Part shown: positions 1-8,872 of the stretch, one piece after another
Position numbering within the stretch: the stretch's first letter is position 1
Layout: every line of letters begins with the position of its first letter
DNA from: Lujinxingia sediminis
Lineage (GTDB): Bacteria; Myxococcota_A; Bradymonadia; Bradymonadales; Bradymonadaceae
NCBI RefSeq assembly: GCF_004005565.1
Contig: NZ_SADD01000009.1
Coordinates: 124,001 to 188,000, forward strand
Length of the DNA: 64,000 nt
Reading direction: 5' to 3'
Notes under the pieces: model-generated
What the model saw: the letters and a program-made list of their open reading frames with translations, nothing else
What the model was told of the DNA's origin: nothing
Database searches by the model: none
Position numbers and translations under genes: made by a program

Positions 1-871
1 TGCGCTGGGTGCTGGATCCGTCGCCCAGGCGACCGCTGCCGTTATTACCCCAACACCACAACGTGCCGTCGTCGAGGATGCCGCAGGAGTGCTCGGCGCC
101 GGTGGCCACCTGCGTCCAGGTCGGGGCTTGATACGTGAATGTGTAAACCTGCTCCGGCAAACAATGCTCCGGCTCCAGACCGGTAGCGCAGGCAGTGAGC
201 GTGATGACCACCTCGGCCACGCCCGCCGGGAAGACCAGCCCCTCGCACTCCAGCGTGTCGCCCCCGCCGTCGGTGCAGGCGATGGTGAGTTCGCAGTCCT
301 CGTGGGTGCAAAAACTCTCCAGCATGGGCGGGTGACTAAACGCATATGACTCGCCGGCCTCATACCCCTGCAGCCCGGCCTTAAAGGCGTAGCGCACGTC
401 GAAGGTTTTTGAGGCGCTTGTGCTTTGCTCGTCGAGGGAGGCGTCGACGGTGAGCGTCCAGCTGCCCTCGGCGTTGAGCTTGTCGGTGGTGAGCTCGATC
501 GACGCGCCGCACTCATCAAGCGTCACGGGCTCGCCGCCCTCATAGCTCAGGGTGCAGGAGTCCAGGGTGCAACCCTGGGGGGCGCACGCCGCCTCAAAGT
601 TCAAAAACCCCTCGGTTTCATGGATGACATAAAAACTCTCCTCGCCGCCGGTGAGTGTCAGGGAGAGGTCCGGGTCGGCGTCGGCGTCGGGGGTGGTGTC
701 GGTGTCGGGGGCGTCACTGTCGGTATCTTCACCAACATCATCGGGGCCGGTGTCGGTGTCGTTTAGATCCGTGTCCGTGGTGCAGTTTTCGCAGAACGAC
801 GTGTCCACGCCAAAGATGCAGCCAGTGGTGGTGAGCAGAAACGCGATTGACGCTATAGCAATACGGTTCAT
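1..871 (-). CDS. RCC1-repeat lipoprotein, 3' part missing at the window edge
   Basis: I translated the minus strand from the ATG at 869-871, giving 290 codons open to the window edge. The N-terminus is a type II signal peptide with lipobox LTTTGC, so the product should be a lipoprotein. A short Cys-containing segment and an Asp/Thr-rich linker (DTDLNDTDTGPDD and similar) follow. Next is about 170 residues of Cys-containing beta-type sequence of unknown family. The last visible residues (EHSCGILDDGTLWCWGNN, then GRLGDGSS) are the hallmark of an RCC1/alpha-tubulin-suppressor blade. The full protein therefore probably carries a seven-bladed RCC1-type propeller that continues beyond base 1. Such bacterial RCC1 lipoproteins are usually extracellular binding proteins, but no ligand can be named here. 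Start and lipobox are clear; the total length is unknown. Confidence 0.85.
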   Translation of the reverse strand, partial: MNRIAIASIAFLLTTTGCIFGVDTSFCENCTTDTDLNDTDTGPDDVGEDTDSDAPDTDTTPDADADPDLSLTLTGGEESFYVIHETEGFLNFEAACAPQGCTLDSCTLSYEGGEPVTLDECGASIELTTDKLNAEGSWTLTVDASLDEQSTSASKTFDVRYAFKAGLQGYEAGESYAFSHPPMLESFCTHEDCELTIACTDGGGDTLECEGLVFPAGVAEVVITLTACATGLEPEHCLPEQVYTFTYQAPTWTQVATGAEHSCGILDDGTLWCWGNNGSGRLGDGSSTQR

Positions 872-895
872 GGCAGTTCCCTCCCGCTGCACAGT

Positions 896-1735
896 TTAAA
901 AGCGAAGATTGAAAGTGGCCCCGGCATGGCTCGGGCCAATGGTTGGCATGAGGCTCAAAGTCGACGTGTCGTCTTGAGCGCGTTTGTCGAGCAGGAGCAA
1001 CGTTGCTCCGGTTGCACCCAACACAACCCCACCCGCGAGAAACGCTACGCTGAGGGTGCGGTGAGTGCTCAATTGATCGAGATCATCATCTCGGGTGAGA
1101 TCGCCTGTATAGGTACTTTGTCGACCTTCGGGCGTTGTGGAGTTTTCAACACGCTCGATCGTATCCCCGATCAACACCCCACTTCCAAAAAGCGCGCCAC
1201 CGGCCAGGGCCACACCGCCGGCGCCGATGAGCGACCAGGCCAGGATGTTGGGCTGAGGCTCGCCGACCTCCGGGGGCACTTCAATCGCCGGCGCTTCGAC
1301 CGGCGTCTCCCCGGTGGTTTCGCCCTCGTCGGGGGCTTTCACCACCTCGCTTTCTTTCTCGGCGATGGCCTCTTCGAGCTGGGCGCGGATCTCCAGAATA
1401 TCGTCAAAACGCCCGTCGCTCTCCATGGGCTCGGCGTAGATATCGAGGACGCGCAGCGCCTCTTCAAACTCGCCAAGGCCCTGGTAGGCCAGGATCTGGT
1501 TGTACTTGTAGACCAGGTTCTGGTCGTGGGCGAAGGCGCGCTCCAGAAGATCGATGGCGCGGGCAAAATGGCCCTGGCTGTAGGCCTCGCTGGCCTGCTC
1601 GTAGAACTGGGTGGCGCGGGCGCGAGCGTCGTCCTGGGCAAAGGCCATCGTCGGGGTGGCCAGGAGGCTCGCCGAGATCAAAAGGGCCAGCAGGCGGCGG
1701 CCGGAGAGAGCTGAGAAGTTCAACACAGGCATCAT
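896..1735 (-). CDS. Exported TPR-containing protein with two C-terminal membrane segments
   Basis: This 279-residue protein starts at one of two adjacent ATGs (1735 or 1732); an upstream in-frame GTG at 1741 seems less likely. A Sec signal peptide ends near AFA-QD. Residues of about 35-125 are tetratricopeptide-like (YEQASEAYSQGHFARAIDLL, then LAYQGLGEFEEALRVL). A charged Pro/Glu linker follows, and then two hydrophobic Gly/Ala-rich segments (ILAWSLIGAGGVALAGGALF and SVAFLAGGVVLGATGATLLL). The protein ends in GATFNLRF, an aromatic terminus like that of outer-membrane proteins, although no barrel is evident. Proteins of this design lie beside Ser/Thr kinases in myxobacteria-like genomes, and here a kinase gene lies immediately upstream on the same strand. 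Its role is unknown; a scaffold in the envelope is the simplest guess. Confidence 0.85.
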   Translation of the reverse strand: MMPVLNFSALSGRRLLALLISASLLATPTMAFAQDDARARATQFYEQASEAYSQGHFARAIDLLERAFAHDQNLVYKYNQILAYQGLGEFEEALRVLDIYAEPMESDGRFDDILEIRAQLEEAIAEKESEVVKAPDEGETTGETPVEAPAIEVPPEVGEPQPNILAWSLIGAGGVALAGGALFGSGVLIGDTIERVENSTTPEGRQSTYTGDLTRDDDLDQLSTHRTLSVAFLAGGVVLGATGATLLLLDKRAQDDTSTLSLMPTIGPSHAGATFNLRF

Positions 1736-1822
1736 TACCACGGGGTCAAAGGTCCATCGGGGAAAGCGGCCATTGGAACATGAGAGGTGCGTCAGGTGAC
1801 GCGGCCCTCATAGAGTGATTCG

Positions 1823-3556
1823 TCAGTTGGTGGCGGTGGGCGGTCGGCCGAATTTGCGGGGAACGCTGTCGGGGCTCTTAAACTTGGTGGGGCCCTCGTC
1901 TTCGTCGCGGGTCTCGGCGGGTTGTCTGGCTTCGCGCTCGGCGGTCGTCTCACGCCGACGTGTGGGGGGCGGCTCGGCCGGGGCCTCTTCGGGCTCGGGT
2001 CGGGCCTGCGCCGCTTCGACCGGAGGCTCTTCGGTGGGCGAGTCTTCCTGCGCCTCAACCTCGCCAGGGGATTCGGGAGTGGCGACTTCGGGGGCAGGCG
2101 ATTCGATGACGTCGACGGGCCCGGGCGTCTCTTCGACCAAAACTTCGGGCGCTTCGGCCGGCGCGTTTTCGGTCGCAGCTGTCGGCGCTGCGGAGGGCTC
2201 GGCCGCGGCCACCGGCGCGTCGGTCGTCGGCGGGGCGGGGCGGCTCATCATGAAGGCGCCGCCCACCAGCAGGAGCAGAATGAGGATCGCCAGCGCGGCG
2301 TAAAGGCCGCGACGTCGAGGCGGTGTGGCCTCTTCCTGTTGATCGTCGCCAAGAAAGACGGTGTTTGCGCCGGTGTGTGCGATCGGCGGAACATTCGGAT
2401 CGGTGGGGACCCCATCGCCTTCGGCGGCCATGGGATCGTCGATGGCCGGGCCCGCCAGCGGTGCAAATTCGGGGGGCTCCGGGTCGGTGTCGGCAACGTT
2501 GGAGGGCAGCGAGGCGATCAGGAGATCGGTGGGGGCGCTGGCCGCGACGCGCTCCTCGGTGGTGGGCTCAGGGGCCGCGCTGTGGGCCTCGGGGGCCTTC
2601 CCCGACATCAGGCGATCGAGGGCCGTGAGCATCTCGCCGGCGTTTTGATAACGCTCGGCGGGGTCTTTTTTGGTGGCCTGGGCGATGAAGCCGTCAAGCC
2701 AGTCAGGAGCCTTGATGCCCGCCCGCGGGATGAGCGTGGGCATCGGATCGTTGATGTGCATAAAGAGCACCGAGAGGGGGGCCTCGGCGTCAAAGGGCGG
2801 CTCGCCGGTAAAGAGCTCATAAAACATCACGCCCATGGCGTAGACGTCGGCCTGGGGGCCGATCTCGCGTTTCCCCTGGGCCTGCTCCGGGCTCATATAA
2901 TGCGGCGTGCCAAAGACCTCGCCCTCGCGGGTCAGGCCGCGGGTGGAGCCCTCGTTGATGAGGCGAGCGATGCCAAAGTCGAGGAGCTTGGGGAAGTCGC
3001 CGTCGTGCCCGGTGGTGGTGATGATGACGTTTTCGGGCTTGAGATCGCGGTGCACGATGTCGCGGCGGTGGGCCTCGGCCAGCGCCGAGAGGATCTGGCG
3101 GCCGACGTGCAGCAGGCGCTCCGCCGTCATCTTGCGGCTCCACATCCAGCGGGTCAGCTCCACCCCGGGGGCAAACTCCATGACCATGTAGGGGTGGGTT
3201 TCGCGCTCAAACCCGAAATCGTGCAACGTGATGATGTTGGGATGGGAGAGGCGGCTGATGGCGCGGGCTTCCTGGATGAAACGCTCGCGACCTTTGTTGG
3301 AGTCTTGAAGCTCGGTGCGCAGCACCTTGAGGGCGACCTCCCGCTCCACCGGGAGCTGCAGCGCGCGGTAGACCGCGCCCATGCCCCCTTCGCTGATCAG
3401 CCCCAGAATCACATATTTTTCGGCAGCCAGGGTGCCGATCCGCGGATCGGTCTCGGCGTCTTCCAGCGCGCTTTCGTAGACGTAATAGAAGCCGTCGCGG
3501 GGACATTTAGCGCCGAGGGCCGGGTTTTTTTCACGGCATTTTGGGCAGATAGGCAT
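1823..3556 (-). CDS. Ser/Thr protein kinase with N-terminal zinc ribbon and one transmembrane segment
   Basis: A 577-residue Hanks-type kinase. It opens with a short zinc ribbon (CPKCREKNPALGAKCPRDG). The kinase domain spans roughly residues 48-310. It has the glycine loop SEGGMGAVY, the VALKVL lysine, the catalytic loop IVHRDLKPEN, LLDFG for the metal-binding DFG, and the activation segment end GTPHYMSPEQ, so it should be active. A Pro/Ala/Glu-rich linker leads to one transmembrane helix (ALAILILLLLVGGAFMM). A Pro/Glu/Arg-rich tail of about 130 residues follows and lies outside the membrane if the kinase is cytosolic. No PASTA domain is present. Substrates cannot be inferred. The downstream neighbour on the same strand is the TPR membrane protein, a possible partner. 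Confidence 0.95.
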   Translation of the reverse strand: MPICPKCREKNPALGAKCPRDGFYYVYESALEDAETDPRIGTLAAEKYVILGLISEGGMGAVYRALQLPVEREVALKVLRTELQDSNKGRERFIQEARAISRLSHPNIITLHDFGFERETHPYMVMEFAPGVELTRWMWSRKMTAERLLHVGRQILSALAEAHRRDIVHRDLKPENVIITTTGHDGDFPKLLDFGIARLINEGSTRGLTREGEVFGTPHYMSPEQAQGKREIGPQADVYAMGVMFYELFTGEPPFDAEAPLSVLFMHINDPMPTLIPRAGIKAPDWLDGFIAQATKKDPAERYQNAGEMLTALDRLMSGKAPEAHSAAPEPTTEERVAASAPTDLLIASLPSNVADTDPEPPEFAPLAGPAIDDPMAAEGDGVPTDPNVPPIAHTGANTVFLGDDQQEEATPPRRRGLYAALAILILLLLVGGAFMMSRPAPPTTDAPVAAAEPSAAPTAATENAPAEAPEVLVEETPGPVDVIESPAPEVATPESPGEVEAQEDSPTEEPPVEAAQARPEPEEAPAEPPPTRRRETTAEREARQPAETRDEDEGPTKFKSPDSVPRKFGRPPTATN

Positions 3557-3857
3557 GCGATGTGGCTCGTTCGCTAGCGCGGTATTTTAAAGAGGAAGGT
3601 CGGTCGAGTAGCCAGCGCGTTGGCAAGCGCAAGAGGGCGACATTTGGAGCTCTTAGGACAGACGGCGCAACGATAACAGCAGCCGGGCGCAGGCACAACC
3701 AGGTGGGGGGCTTGCTCCTCACCTGAGTGCGGTAGTCGCCGAATCTGGTACGCCGCAGGAGGTTGGCAAGGTGTCGCAGGCGTTGGCTTTGGCTTGACGC
3801 CCCGTCGTGCCGGTGCTTGTTTGGCGGGCTGAGGCGCCGGTTAACTCGGGCGCTTCT

Positions 3858-3886
3858 ACGCCGTCAACGATAGCTCACGGCGTCAT
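3858..3886. repeat. Miniature palindrome resembling the ends of element B
   Basis: This short inverted repeat has ACGCCGT and ACGGCGT arms around a 12-base centre. The reverse complement contains GCCGTGAGCTATCGTTGA, the same bases that open the full-length B element at 54271. It looks like a B element reduced to its tips. The rest of the 366-bp gap 3557-3922 shows no gene or convincing promoter. Confidence 0.5.
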
Positions 3887-3922
3887 GATGACATCTTAAA
3901 AAAGCCACCGCGCCTACCCCGG

Positions 3923-5047
3923 ATGCAAGCCATGCAGCACGAGAACGAACACGAGGATCAGGGACCGAAACCTCGGGGCATCTTCAATAAGATGAGCCCC
4001 GAAGACGATCGTTTTGAGATGTGGGCAAAGATCGCCATCGCGCTGGCGGTGCTGATGCTGGTGGCCTACAGCGTGGCGCTTTTGAAGTTGGGTAAGCCCA
4101 GCGTGATCGCCCACGCCACGATCATCCCGATGCTCGGGATGTTGACCCTGCCGATGGCCTTCTGGGGGCTCTTGCGCACGCTTTTTCAGCCGCCGGTGAT
4201 CCGTCGCACGCGCACCATCGGGTTTGGGGCGCTGCTGGTGGTGGGGATGCTGGGCAACCGCCCGGTGATGTCGGCGCCGGTCTCCACCGTTGATTACGCC
4301 ACCGAGGTGCGTTTTGAGCTTCCCTTCAACGGGCGCTGGGTCACGCTGGCCGGCGGCCAGGAGCGGGAGACGAACTACCACGCGACCACCGCGATGATGC
4401 GCTGGGGCTATGATTTTGCGCCGCTGGTCGATGGCAACCGTTTTGAGGGCGACGGCTCCAAACTGGAGCAGCATCATTGCTTCGGCGCGCCGGTCTACGC
4501 GCCGGCCGCCGGCGAGGTGGTCCGGGCGGTGGGCTCGGAGATCGATCAGGTGCCCGGGGAGTTTGATCCGGTCAGCGTGCTGGGCAATCACCTGGTCCTG
4601 CGCGTGGCCGATGGCGAGTACCTCTTTATGGCGCATTTGAAGCGCGGCTCGCTCAAGGTCTCCGGCGGCGACAGGGTGGAGGCGGGCCAGCCGGTGGCGG
4701 AGTGCGGCAACTCCGGGCGGACCTACACCCCGCACCTTCATGTGCATCTGCAGAACAGCCCGGAGGTGCCGATCGCCGAGAGCCTGCCGCTCTATTTTGA
4801 AAACTACCTGGCCGATGGCGAGCCGGTGACGCGCGGCATGCCCGTGGGAAGCCCCGATGTGGAGACGCAGGTCGGCGAGCTTGTGGAGCGCCGGGAGCCC
4901 TGGCCGGTGGCTGACGTCAGCGAGGCGGCCGACGCGAGCGACTCGAACGAGAGTGTGGACGAGAGCGCCGCCTCCGCTCAGGACGCCCCCGGGCAGGACG
5001 CCCCCGCGCAGGCTGCGGCCGGCTCCGATGGCGAGGCCGCCGAATAA
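3923..5047 (+). CDS. Membrane-anchored M23-family metallopeptidase
   Basis: A 374-residue protein with a short charged N-terminus. Three hydrophobic helices follow at about residues 36-56, 60-84 and 98-112. A LytM/M23 domain then covers about residues 140-300. The zinc-site signature is visible as RWGYDFAP (the HxxxD-equivalent region, with an upstream NYH), the beta-sheet core FGAPVYAPAAGEVV, and the terminal TPHLHVHL with the HxH pair. M23 enzymes cut peptide cross-links of peptidoglycan, and some family members are inactive regulators. Here both metal-binding motifs look present, so activity is plausible. The C-terminal 60 residues are acidic, Ala/Asp-rich and low complexity. An alternative ATG nine bases downstream cannot be excluded. 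It is the first plus-strand gene and diverges from the kinase. Confidence 0.9.
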   Translation: MQAMQHENEHEDQGPKPRGIFNKMSPEDDRFEMWAKIAIALAVLMLVAYSVALLKLGKPSVIAHATIIPMLGMLTLPMAFWGLLRTLFQPPVIRRTRTIGFGALLVVGMLGNRPVMSAPVSTVDYATEVRFELPFNGRWVTLAGGQERETNYHATTAMMRWGYDFAPLVDGNRFEGDGSKLEQHHCFGAPVYAPAAGEVVRAVGSEIDQVPGEFDPVSVLGNHLVLRVADGEYLFMAHLKRGSLKVSGGDRVEAGQPVAECGNSGRTYTPHLHVHLQNSPEVPIAESLPLYFENYLADGEPVTRGMPVGSPDVETQVGELVERREPWPVADVSEAADASDSNESVDESAASAQDAPGQDAPAQAAAGSDGEAAE

Positions 5048-5059
5048 GCCCTGGCCTGC

Positions 5060-5567
5060 CCCGGGGGGGGGGGAGGGCTGAGAGGGGGATACCCCGGATA
5101 GGTCGCGATCCCACCGGACCGGGACTCGCAAGGGGTGGAGGTTGGCTTTTCTTCCCATCTGAATGCGAGGGTCAGGGAGCGCGGATAGGTCGTTTGTCCT
5201 TCTGAGTCGGAGGTTTAGGGGTAGGAGGTAGGCTTTTCTTCGCATCAGACCCTGACAAAGAGATAGCGTGGAACTCTCGGTCTGAGGGTCGACCGCGAGC
5301 GATACATGGTGGAGGAAGCCTTGAGCCGAGGGTCGCCACCCGGCCATGAGCTACAGGGGAAGCCTTGAGCCGAGGGTCGACAGCGAGCCATGAGCTATGG
5401 GGGAAGCCTCGGGCCGAAGGTCGCCACAGGTTTGAAGCTATGGGGGAAGCCTCGGGCCGAGGGTCGCCACAGGTTTGAAGCTATGGGGGAAGCCTTGAGC
5501 CGAGGGTCGCCACAGGTTTGAAGCTATGGGGGAAGCCTTGAGCCGAGGGTCGACCCCGAAGCCGGGG
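5060..5567. repeat. 43-bp tandem repeat array (locus 1)
   Basis: The bases GCTATG or GCTACA recur at 5350, 5394, 5437, 5480 and 5523, a spacing of 43-44 bp. Each unit reads approximately GCTATGGGGGAAGCCTTGAG, then CCGAGGGTCG, then CCACAGGTTTGAA. Four or five units are clear (5300-5565). Upstream the pattern decays, but paired blocks (GGATAGGTCG at 5096 and 5183; GGCTTTTCTTC at 5144 and 5231) lie 87 bp apart, which is two unit lengths. No open frame is maintained, so this is not a protein repeat. Related arrays are at 31880-32245, 59139-59500 and 62287-62460. Confidence 0.85.
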
Positions 5568-5900
5568 CTAGTTCTCGCGCTCGGCGCGCTCGATCTCAGC
5601 GTCGACGCGGGCCTCTTCCAGCTCCAGCTCGCGGAACTTCGCTTCGAGGGGGTCGATGTCGGTGTCGGTGCCCAGGCGTAGCTGCGGCTCGGGGCCAGGG
5701 AGCTCGCGGGTGCCGAAGATGCGTTTGAGCAGGCGGTAGACGCCCCAGCTCAAAAACGCGAGCACACCGATGGCGAGCACGAAGCGAAACGCGCGCATCA
5801 AAAGCGCGATGAGCACCAGGCCGCCGATGACGAGCATGATGATCTTGAGGACATCCCAGAGAATCTGCCCGGCGGTGGGGGGGGCGTTGTTGTCGCTCAT
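5568..5900 (-). CDS. Small membrane protein with acidic coiled tail
   Basis: A 110-residue protein with a good ribosome site (GGAG, then CAGCT before the ATG). Residues 12-38 and 42-62 form hydrophobic helices (VLKIIMLVIGGLVLIALLM and VLAIGVLAFLSWGVYRLL). After a Pro-containing turn, the last 40 residues are strongly charged and helical (LEAKFRELELEEARVDAEIE), likely a short cytosolic coiled coil. I do not recognise the family. The gene lies directly upstream of the repeat array and may share a transcript with the aminotransferase gene behind it (74 bp gap). Confidence 0.75.
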   Translation of the reverse strand: MSDNNAPPTAGQILWDVLKIIMLVIGGLVLIALLMRAFRFVLAIGVLAFLSWGVYRLLKRIFGTRELPGPEPQLRLGTDTDIDPLEAKFRELELEEARVDAEIERAEREN

Positions 5901-5974
5901 AGCTGCTCCGTGGGGGGCCGGTCCGGTGCGGGTCTGGCGAAAAGTGTAGGGCAGAGAGGCCGGCTGACAAAGGC

Positions 5975-7237
5975 TTAGATCATGGTGGAGAGCGCGTCGG
6001 CCAGCTTCTGCAGATCGTCTTCGGTGGTGTAGAGCTGGCAGCTCAAACGCAGCAGGCGATGGGGATGGGCAGGCCAGGTCATCACGGCGATCTCGATGCC
6101 GGCCTCCTCAAAGAGGGCCTGCTGCAGGGGGTCGACCTCCCGGGGGAAGTCGACCGGCGGGCCCGGGCGGTCGGGGAGGGGGAGGGCGGCCATGGAGCCC
6201 AGAAGGTCGTCGGGGGCGGGCGGATCGATGCCGAGCGCGTCGCAGACCAGGTCGCGGCCGAGCAGGGCCATGCGGTGGTTATGGGCCATCAGCGCGGGCC
6301 AGCCGCCGGGGACCAGCGCGCGCAAAAAGTCGATGGCCGCCGGCACGCTCAGGTAGCTCGTGACGTCGTAGGTGCCCATCCAGCCGAATTCCGACTGGAA
6401 GCGTTGCGGATCGTCGTCGGGAAGGCCCGCGCCGTGACTGAAGACGGGGGGGCGAGTGGTGGCCTGATGTTCGGGCGCGACGTGTAAAAAGGCTGCGCCC
6501 CGGGGGCTGCAGAGCCATTTATGGCAGTTACCCACGTAGAAGTCGGCGCCGAGCGCGTTGAGGTCGAGCGGGATCATGCCCGGAGCGTGCGCGCCGTCGA
6601 TGAGGCTGAGCACGCCGCGATCGCGCAGGCTTTTGGCGATGCGCTCCGCCGGCAACATCAGCGCGGTGGGGCTTGTGACGTGGTCAAAGAGGGCGATGCG
6701 GGTCTGCGGCGTCACGGCGTTGATGAGCGCGTCGTGCAGGGCGTCGGCCGAGGTGGGGTTAAAGGGGAGCTCGGCGGTGATGAGGCGCGCGCCCTTTTGC
6801 GCGGCGATGGCGCGCGCGGCCAGGGTGCAGGGGCCGTAGCCCTGGCTGTTGACCAGGATCGCATCGCCGGGCTGAAGATCGAGCGAGCCCAGCACCGCGT
6901 TGACCCCGGTGGTGGTGTTGGGCACGAAGACCAGGTTCGGGGCGTCGGCGCCCACAAAGCTGGCGAGCTCGGCGCGGGCGTGGGCCATCAACCCCGGGAG
7001 CTCGCGGCCGACAAAACGCACCGGGTTGGCCTCAAGCTGGCGGCGAAACGCGTCCTGGGCGTGCAGCACGCGCCGGGGGCAGGCGCCAAACGCACCGTGG
7101 TTGAGGTGGATGACGCCCGAGTCCAGCCCCCAGTGCGGTGCGTAATCGATCTTCAGAGGAGCGGGCGTCGGGGGGCGCTCAGCGGGGGTGTCGGCGTCGA
7201 TGTTCGCGTCGCTTTTCTCGCCGCTTTTCTCGCTCAT
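5975..7237 (-). CDS. Class V aminotransferase, isopenicillin-N-epimerase-like
   Basis: A 420-residue PLP enzyme of fold type I. The glycine-rich entry HLNHGAFGACPRRVL, the cofactor-phosphate region FVPNTTTGVNAVL, the aspartate that binds the pyridine nitrogen (LIDGAHAPGM) and the Schiff-base lysine in GNCHKWLCSPRG near residue 240 are all present. This pattern is typical of the isopenicillin N epimerase/cysteine-desulfurase branch. In such genomes these genes are rarely tied to antibiotic synthesis, so the substrate is unknown. The first 25 residues are a charged low-complexity leader. A strong ribosome site (AAGGAGCC) supports the ATG at 7237. hisS is upstream on the same strand, 124 bp away. 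Confidence 0.9.
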   Translation of the reverse strand: MSEKSGEKSDANIDADTPAERPPTPAPLKIDYAPHWGLDSGVIHLNHGAFGACPRRVLHAQDAFRRQLEANPVRFVGRELPGLMAHARAELASFVGADAPNLVFVPNTTTGVNAVLGSLDLQPGDAILVNSQGYGPCTLAARAIAAQKGARLITAELPFNPTSADALHDALINAVTPQTRIALFDHVTSPTALMLPAERIAKSLRDRGVLSLIDGAHAPGMIPLDLNALGADFYVGNCHKWLCSPRGAAFLHVAPEHQATTRPPVFSHGAGLPDDDPQRFQSEFGWMGTYDVTSYLSVPAAIDFLRALVPGGWPALMAHNHRMALLGRDLVCDALGIDPPAPDDLLGSMAALPLPDRPGPPVDFPREVDPLQQALFEEAGIEIAVMTWPAHPHRLLRLSCQLYTTEDDLQKLADALSTMI

Positions 7238-7287
7238 GGCCGGCTCCTTAAAGATCTTCAGATGTGCAGATGACCCGCATAGATACC

Positions 7288-7321
7288 GAACGTCGTCCGT
7301 CTCTCGGACGGACAGGGTTCG
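7288..7321. other. Hairpin between hisS and the aminotransferase gene
   Basis: GTCCGTC (7295-7301) pairs with GACGGAC (7307-7313) across a five-base loop, and the outer CGAAC/GTTCG arms extend it. No T-run follows on the minus strand, so it is either a factor-dependent terminator of hisS or a leader structure for the downstream gene. Confidence 0.35.
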
Positions 7322-7361
7322 GTCGGGATAGGGCTCGGTCGGGCAGGGGGCGTCAAAAAGC

Positions 7362-8729
7362 TCAGGCCTGGCGGGCTTTGATCCAGTCGGCGACCTCGTG
7401 GCGGGGGACTTCGGCCTGGTCGCCGCGCTTCATGTCTTTGATGGAGACGACGCCCTGCTCAAGCTCGTTTTCGGCAAGAATGGCCACGAAGGGGACGTTG
7501 CGCTCGTCGGCGTATTTGAACTGCTTTCCGTACTTATCGGCGTCCGGATAGAGATCGACGCGCAGCCCCGCCGCCCGCAATTCGCCGGCCAGCGCCAGGC
7601 TCTTGGGGGTGAAGTCGTCGCGCCACAGGGTGACGAGCACGTCGACATCGGGGGCAGGTTCGGCCAGGGCGTCGCGTTCGGCCAGGAGCATGAGCACGCG
7701 CTCCAGGCCCAGCGAGAACCCGCAGGCCGGCAGGCTCTGGCGGGTGAACATGCCGATAAGCCCGTCGTAGCGCCCGCCGCCGCCGAGGCTCCCGGAGAAG
7801 TCGTCGCTGCGGATCTCGAAGATCGGGCCGGTGTAATACGAGAGGCCGCGGGCGAGGTAGGGGTCGATCTTCAGGTAGGGAGCGGCCGGGGTGGTGGCGG
7901 CAAAACGCAGGAGATCGCCGAGCTCCGAGAGGGCTTTGTTGCCGCTCTCCAGCTCCCCGACCCGCTCGGCCAGGGCGGCCAGCAGCGCCTGGTTGCCCTC
8001 GACCTCGTCGGCCAGCCCTAAGAGGGGAAGGAGCGTGGCCGTCGACGCGTCGCTGATGCCGCGCTCGGAGAGCTCTTTTTTGACGCCGTCGAGGCCGATC
8101 TTATCGAGCTTGTCGATGGCGACCAGCGCGTCGTTCTGGAGGTCGGCGGGCACGCCGGCGGCCTCCATCATGGCGTTGAGGAGCAGGCGGTGGTTGAGGT
8201 GAATGCGGAAGTTTTTGAACTCCAGGCGCTCCAACACCTCGCAGATAGCCGAGGCGACCTCGACCTCCACCGTCATGGAGGTGGAGCCGATGACGTCGAC
8301 ATCACACTGGTAGAACTCGCGAAAACGCCCGCGCTGGGGGCGGTCGGCGCGCCAGACCGGGGCGATCTGAAAGCGTTTGAAGTAGCGGGGGAGCTCGTTC
8401 TGGTACTGCGCCACGATGCGTGCCAGGGGCACGGTCAGATCGTAGCGCAGCCCCATATCGGCCAGGTCCACCTCGGTGGGGGCGTCTTTTTTGAGGGCTT
8501 TTTGCAGCTTGTTGCCGCGCTTCATCACCTTGAAGAGGAGCTGGTCGCCCTCCTCACCGTACTTGCCCATGAGCGTGGAGAGGTTCTCCATCGTGGGGGT
8601 CTCCAGGGGCTGAAAGCCGTAGCTCTGGTAGACCTCTTCGATCAGCGCGAAGACGCGTTTTCTGAGCGCGGCCTCCCGGGGGAGGAAGTCGCGCATGCCG
8701 CTGGCGGGCTTGGTGGAGATCTGGCTCAT
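7362..8729 (-). CDS. hisS: Histidine--tRNA ligase
   Basis: This 455-residue class II aminoacyl-tRNA synthetase charges tRNA-His in the cytosol. Class II motif 2 is visible in the run FKRFQIAPVWRADRPQRG to FREFYQCDVDVIG. The two histidine-specific signatures are also there: ARGLSYYTGPIFEI (HisA motif) and GGGGRYDGLIGMF. The opening GMRDFLPREA is the usual HisRS N-terminus. The C-terminal 95 residues are the anticodon-binding domain (VDVLVTLWRDDF, ending near WIKARQA). Length is slightly above the common 420-430, mainly from extra residues in the insertion domain. No HisZ features are seen, since the active-site motifs are complete. Confidence 0.98.
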   Translation of the reverse strand: MSQISTKPASGMRDFLPREAALRKRVFALIEEVYQSYGFQPLETPTMENLSTLMGKYGEEGDQLLFKVMKRGNKLQKALKKDAPTEVDLADMGLRYDLTVPLARIVAQYQNELPRYFKRFQIAPVWRADRPQRGRFREFYQCDVDVIGSTSMTVEVEVASAICEVLERLEFKNFRIHLNHRLLLNAMMEAAGVPADLQNDALVAIDKLDKIGLDGVKKELSERGISDASTATLLPLLGLADEVEGNQALLAALAERVGELESGNKALSELGDLLRFAATTPAAPYLKIDPYLARGLSYYTGPIFEIRSDDFSGSLGGGGRYDGLIGMFTRQSLPACGFSLGLERVLMLLAERDALAEPAPDVDVLVTLWRDDFTPKSLALAGELRAAGLRVDLYPDADKYGKQFKYADERNVPFVAILAENELEQGVVSIKDMKRGDQAEVPRHEVADWIKARQA

Positions 8730-8872
8730 GGTGGGGCTCGTCGGATCGAAAACAAAAGCAAAAGGGCTGAGAGTGGCGCGGGGAGCCAGCCTCGTCGAGG
8801 TTGGCTCGCTTTAAGGGGCGCCGTCCGGGCGATGATCTGTGGGCGCGGGGAAGATCGCGCGCGCCTCATTGT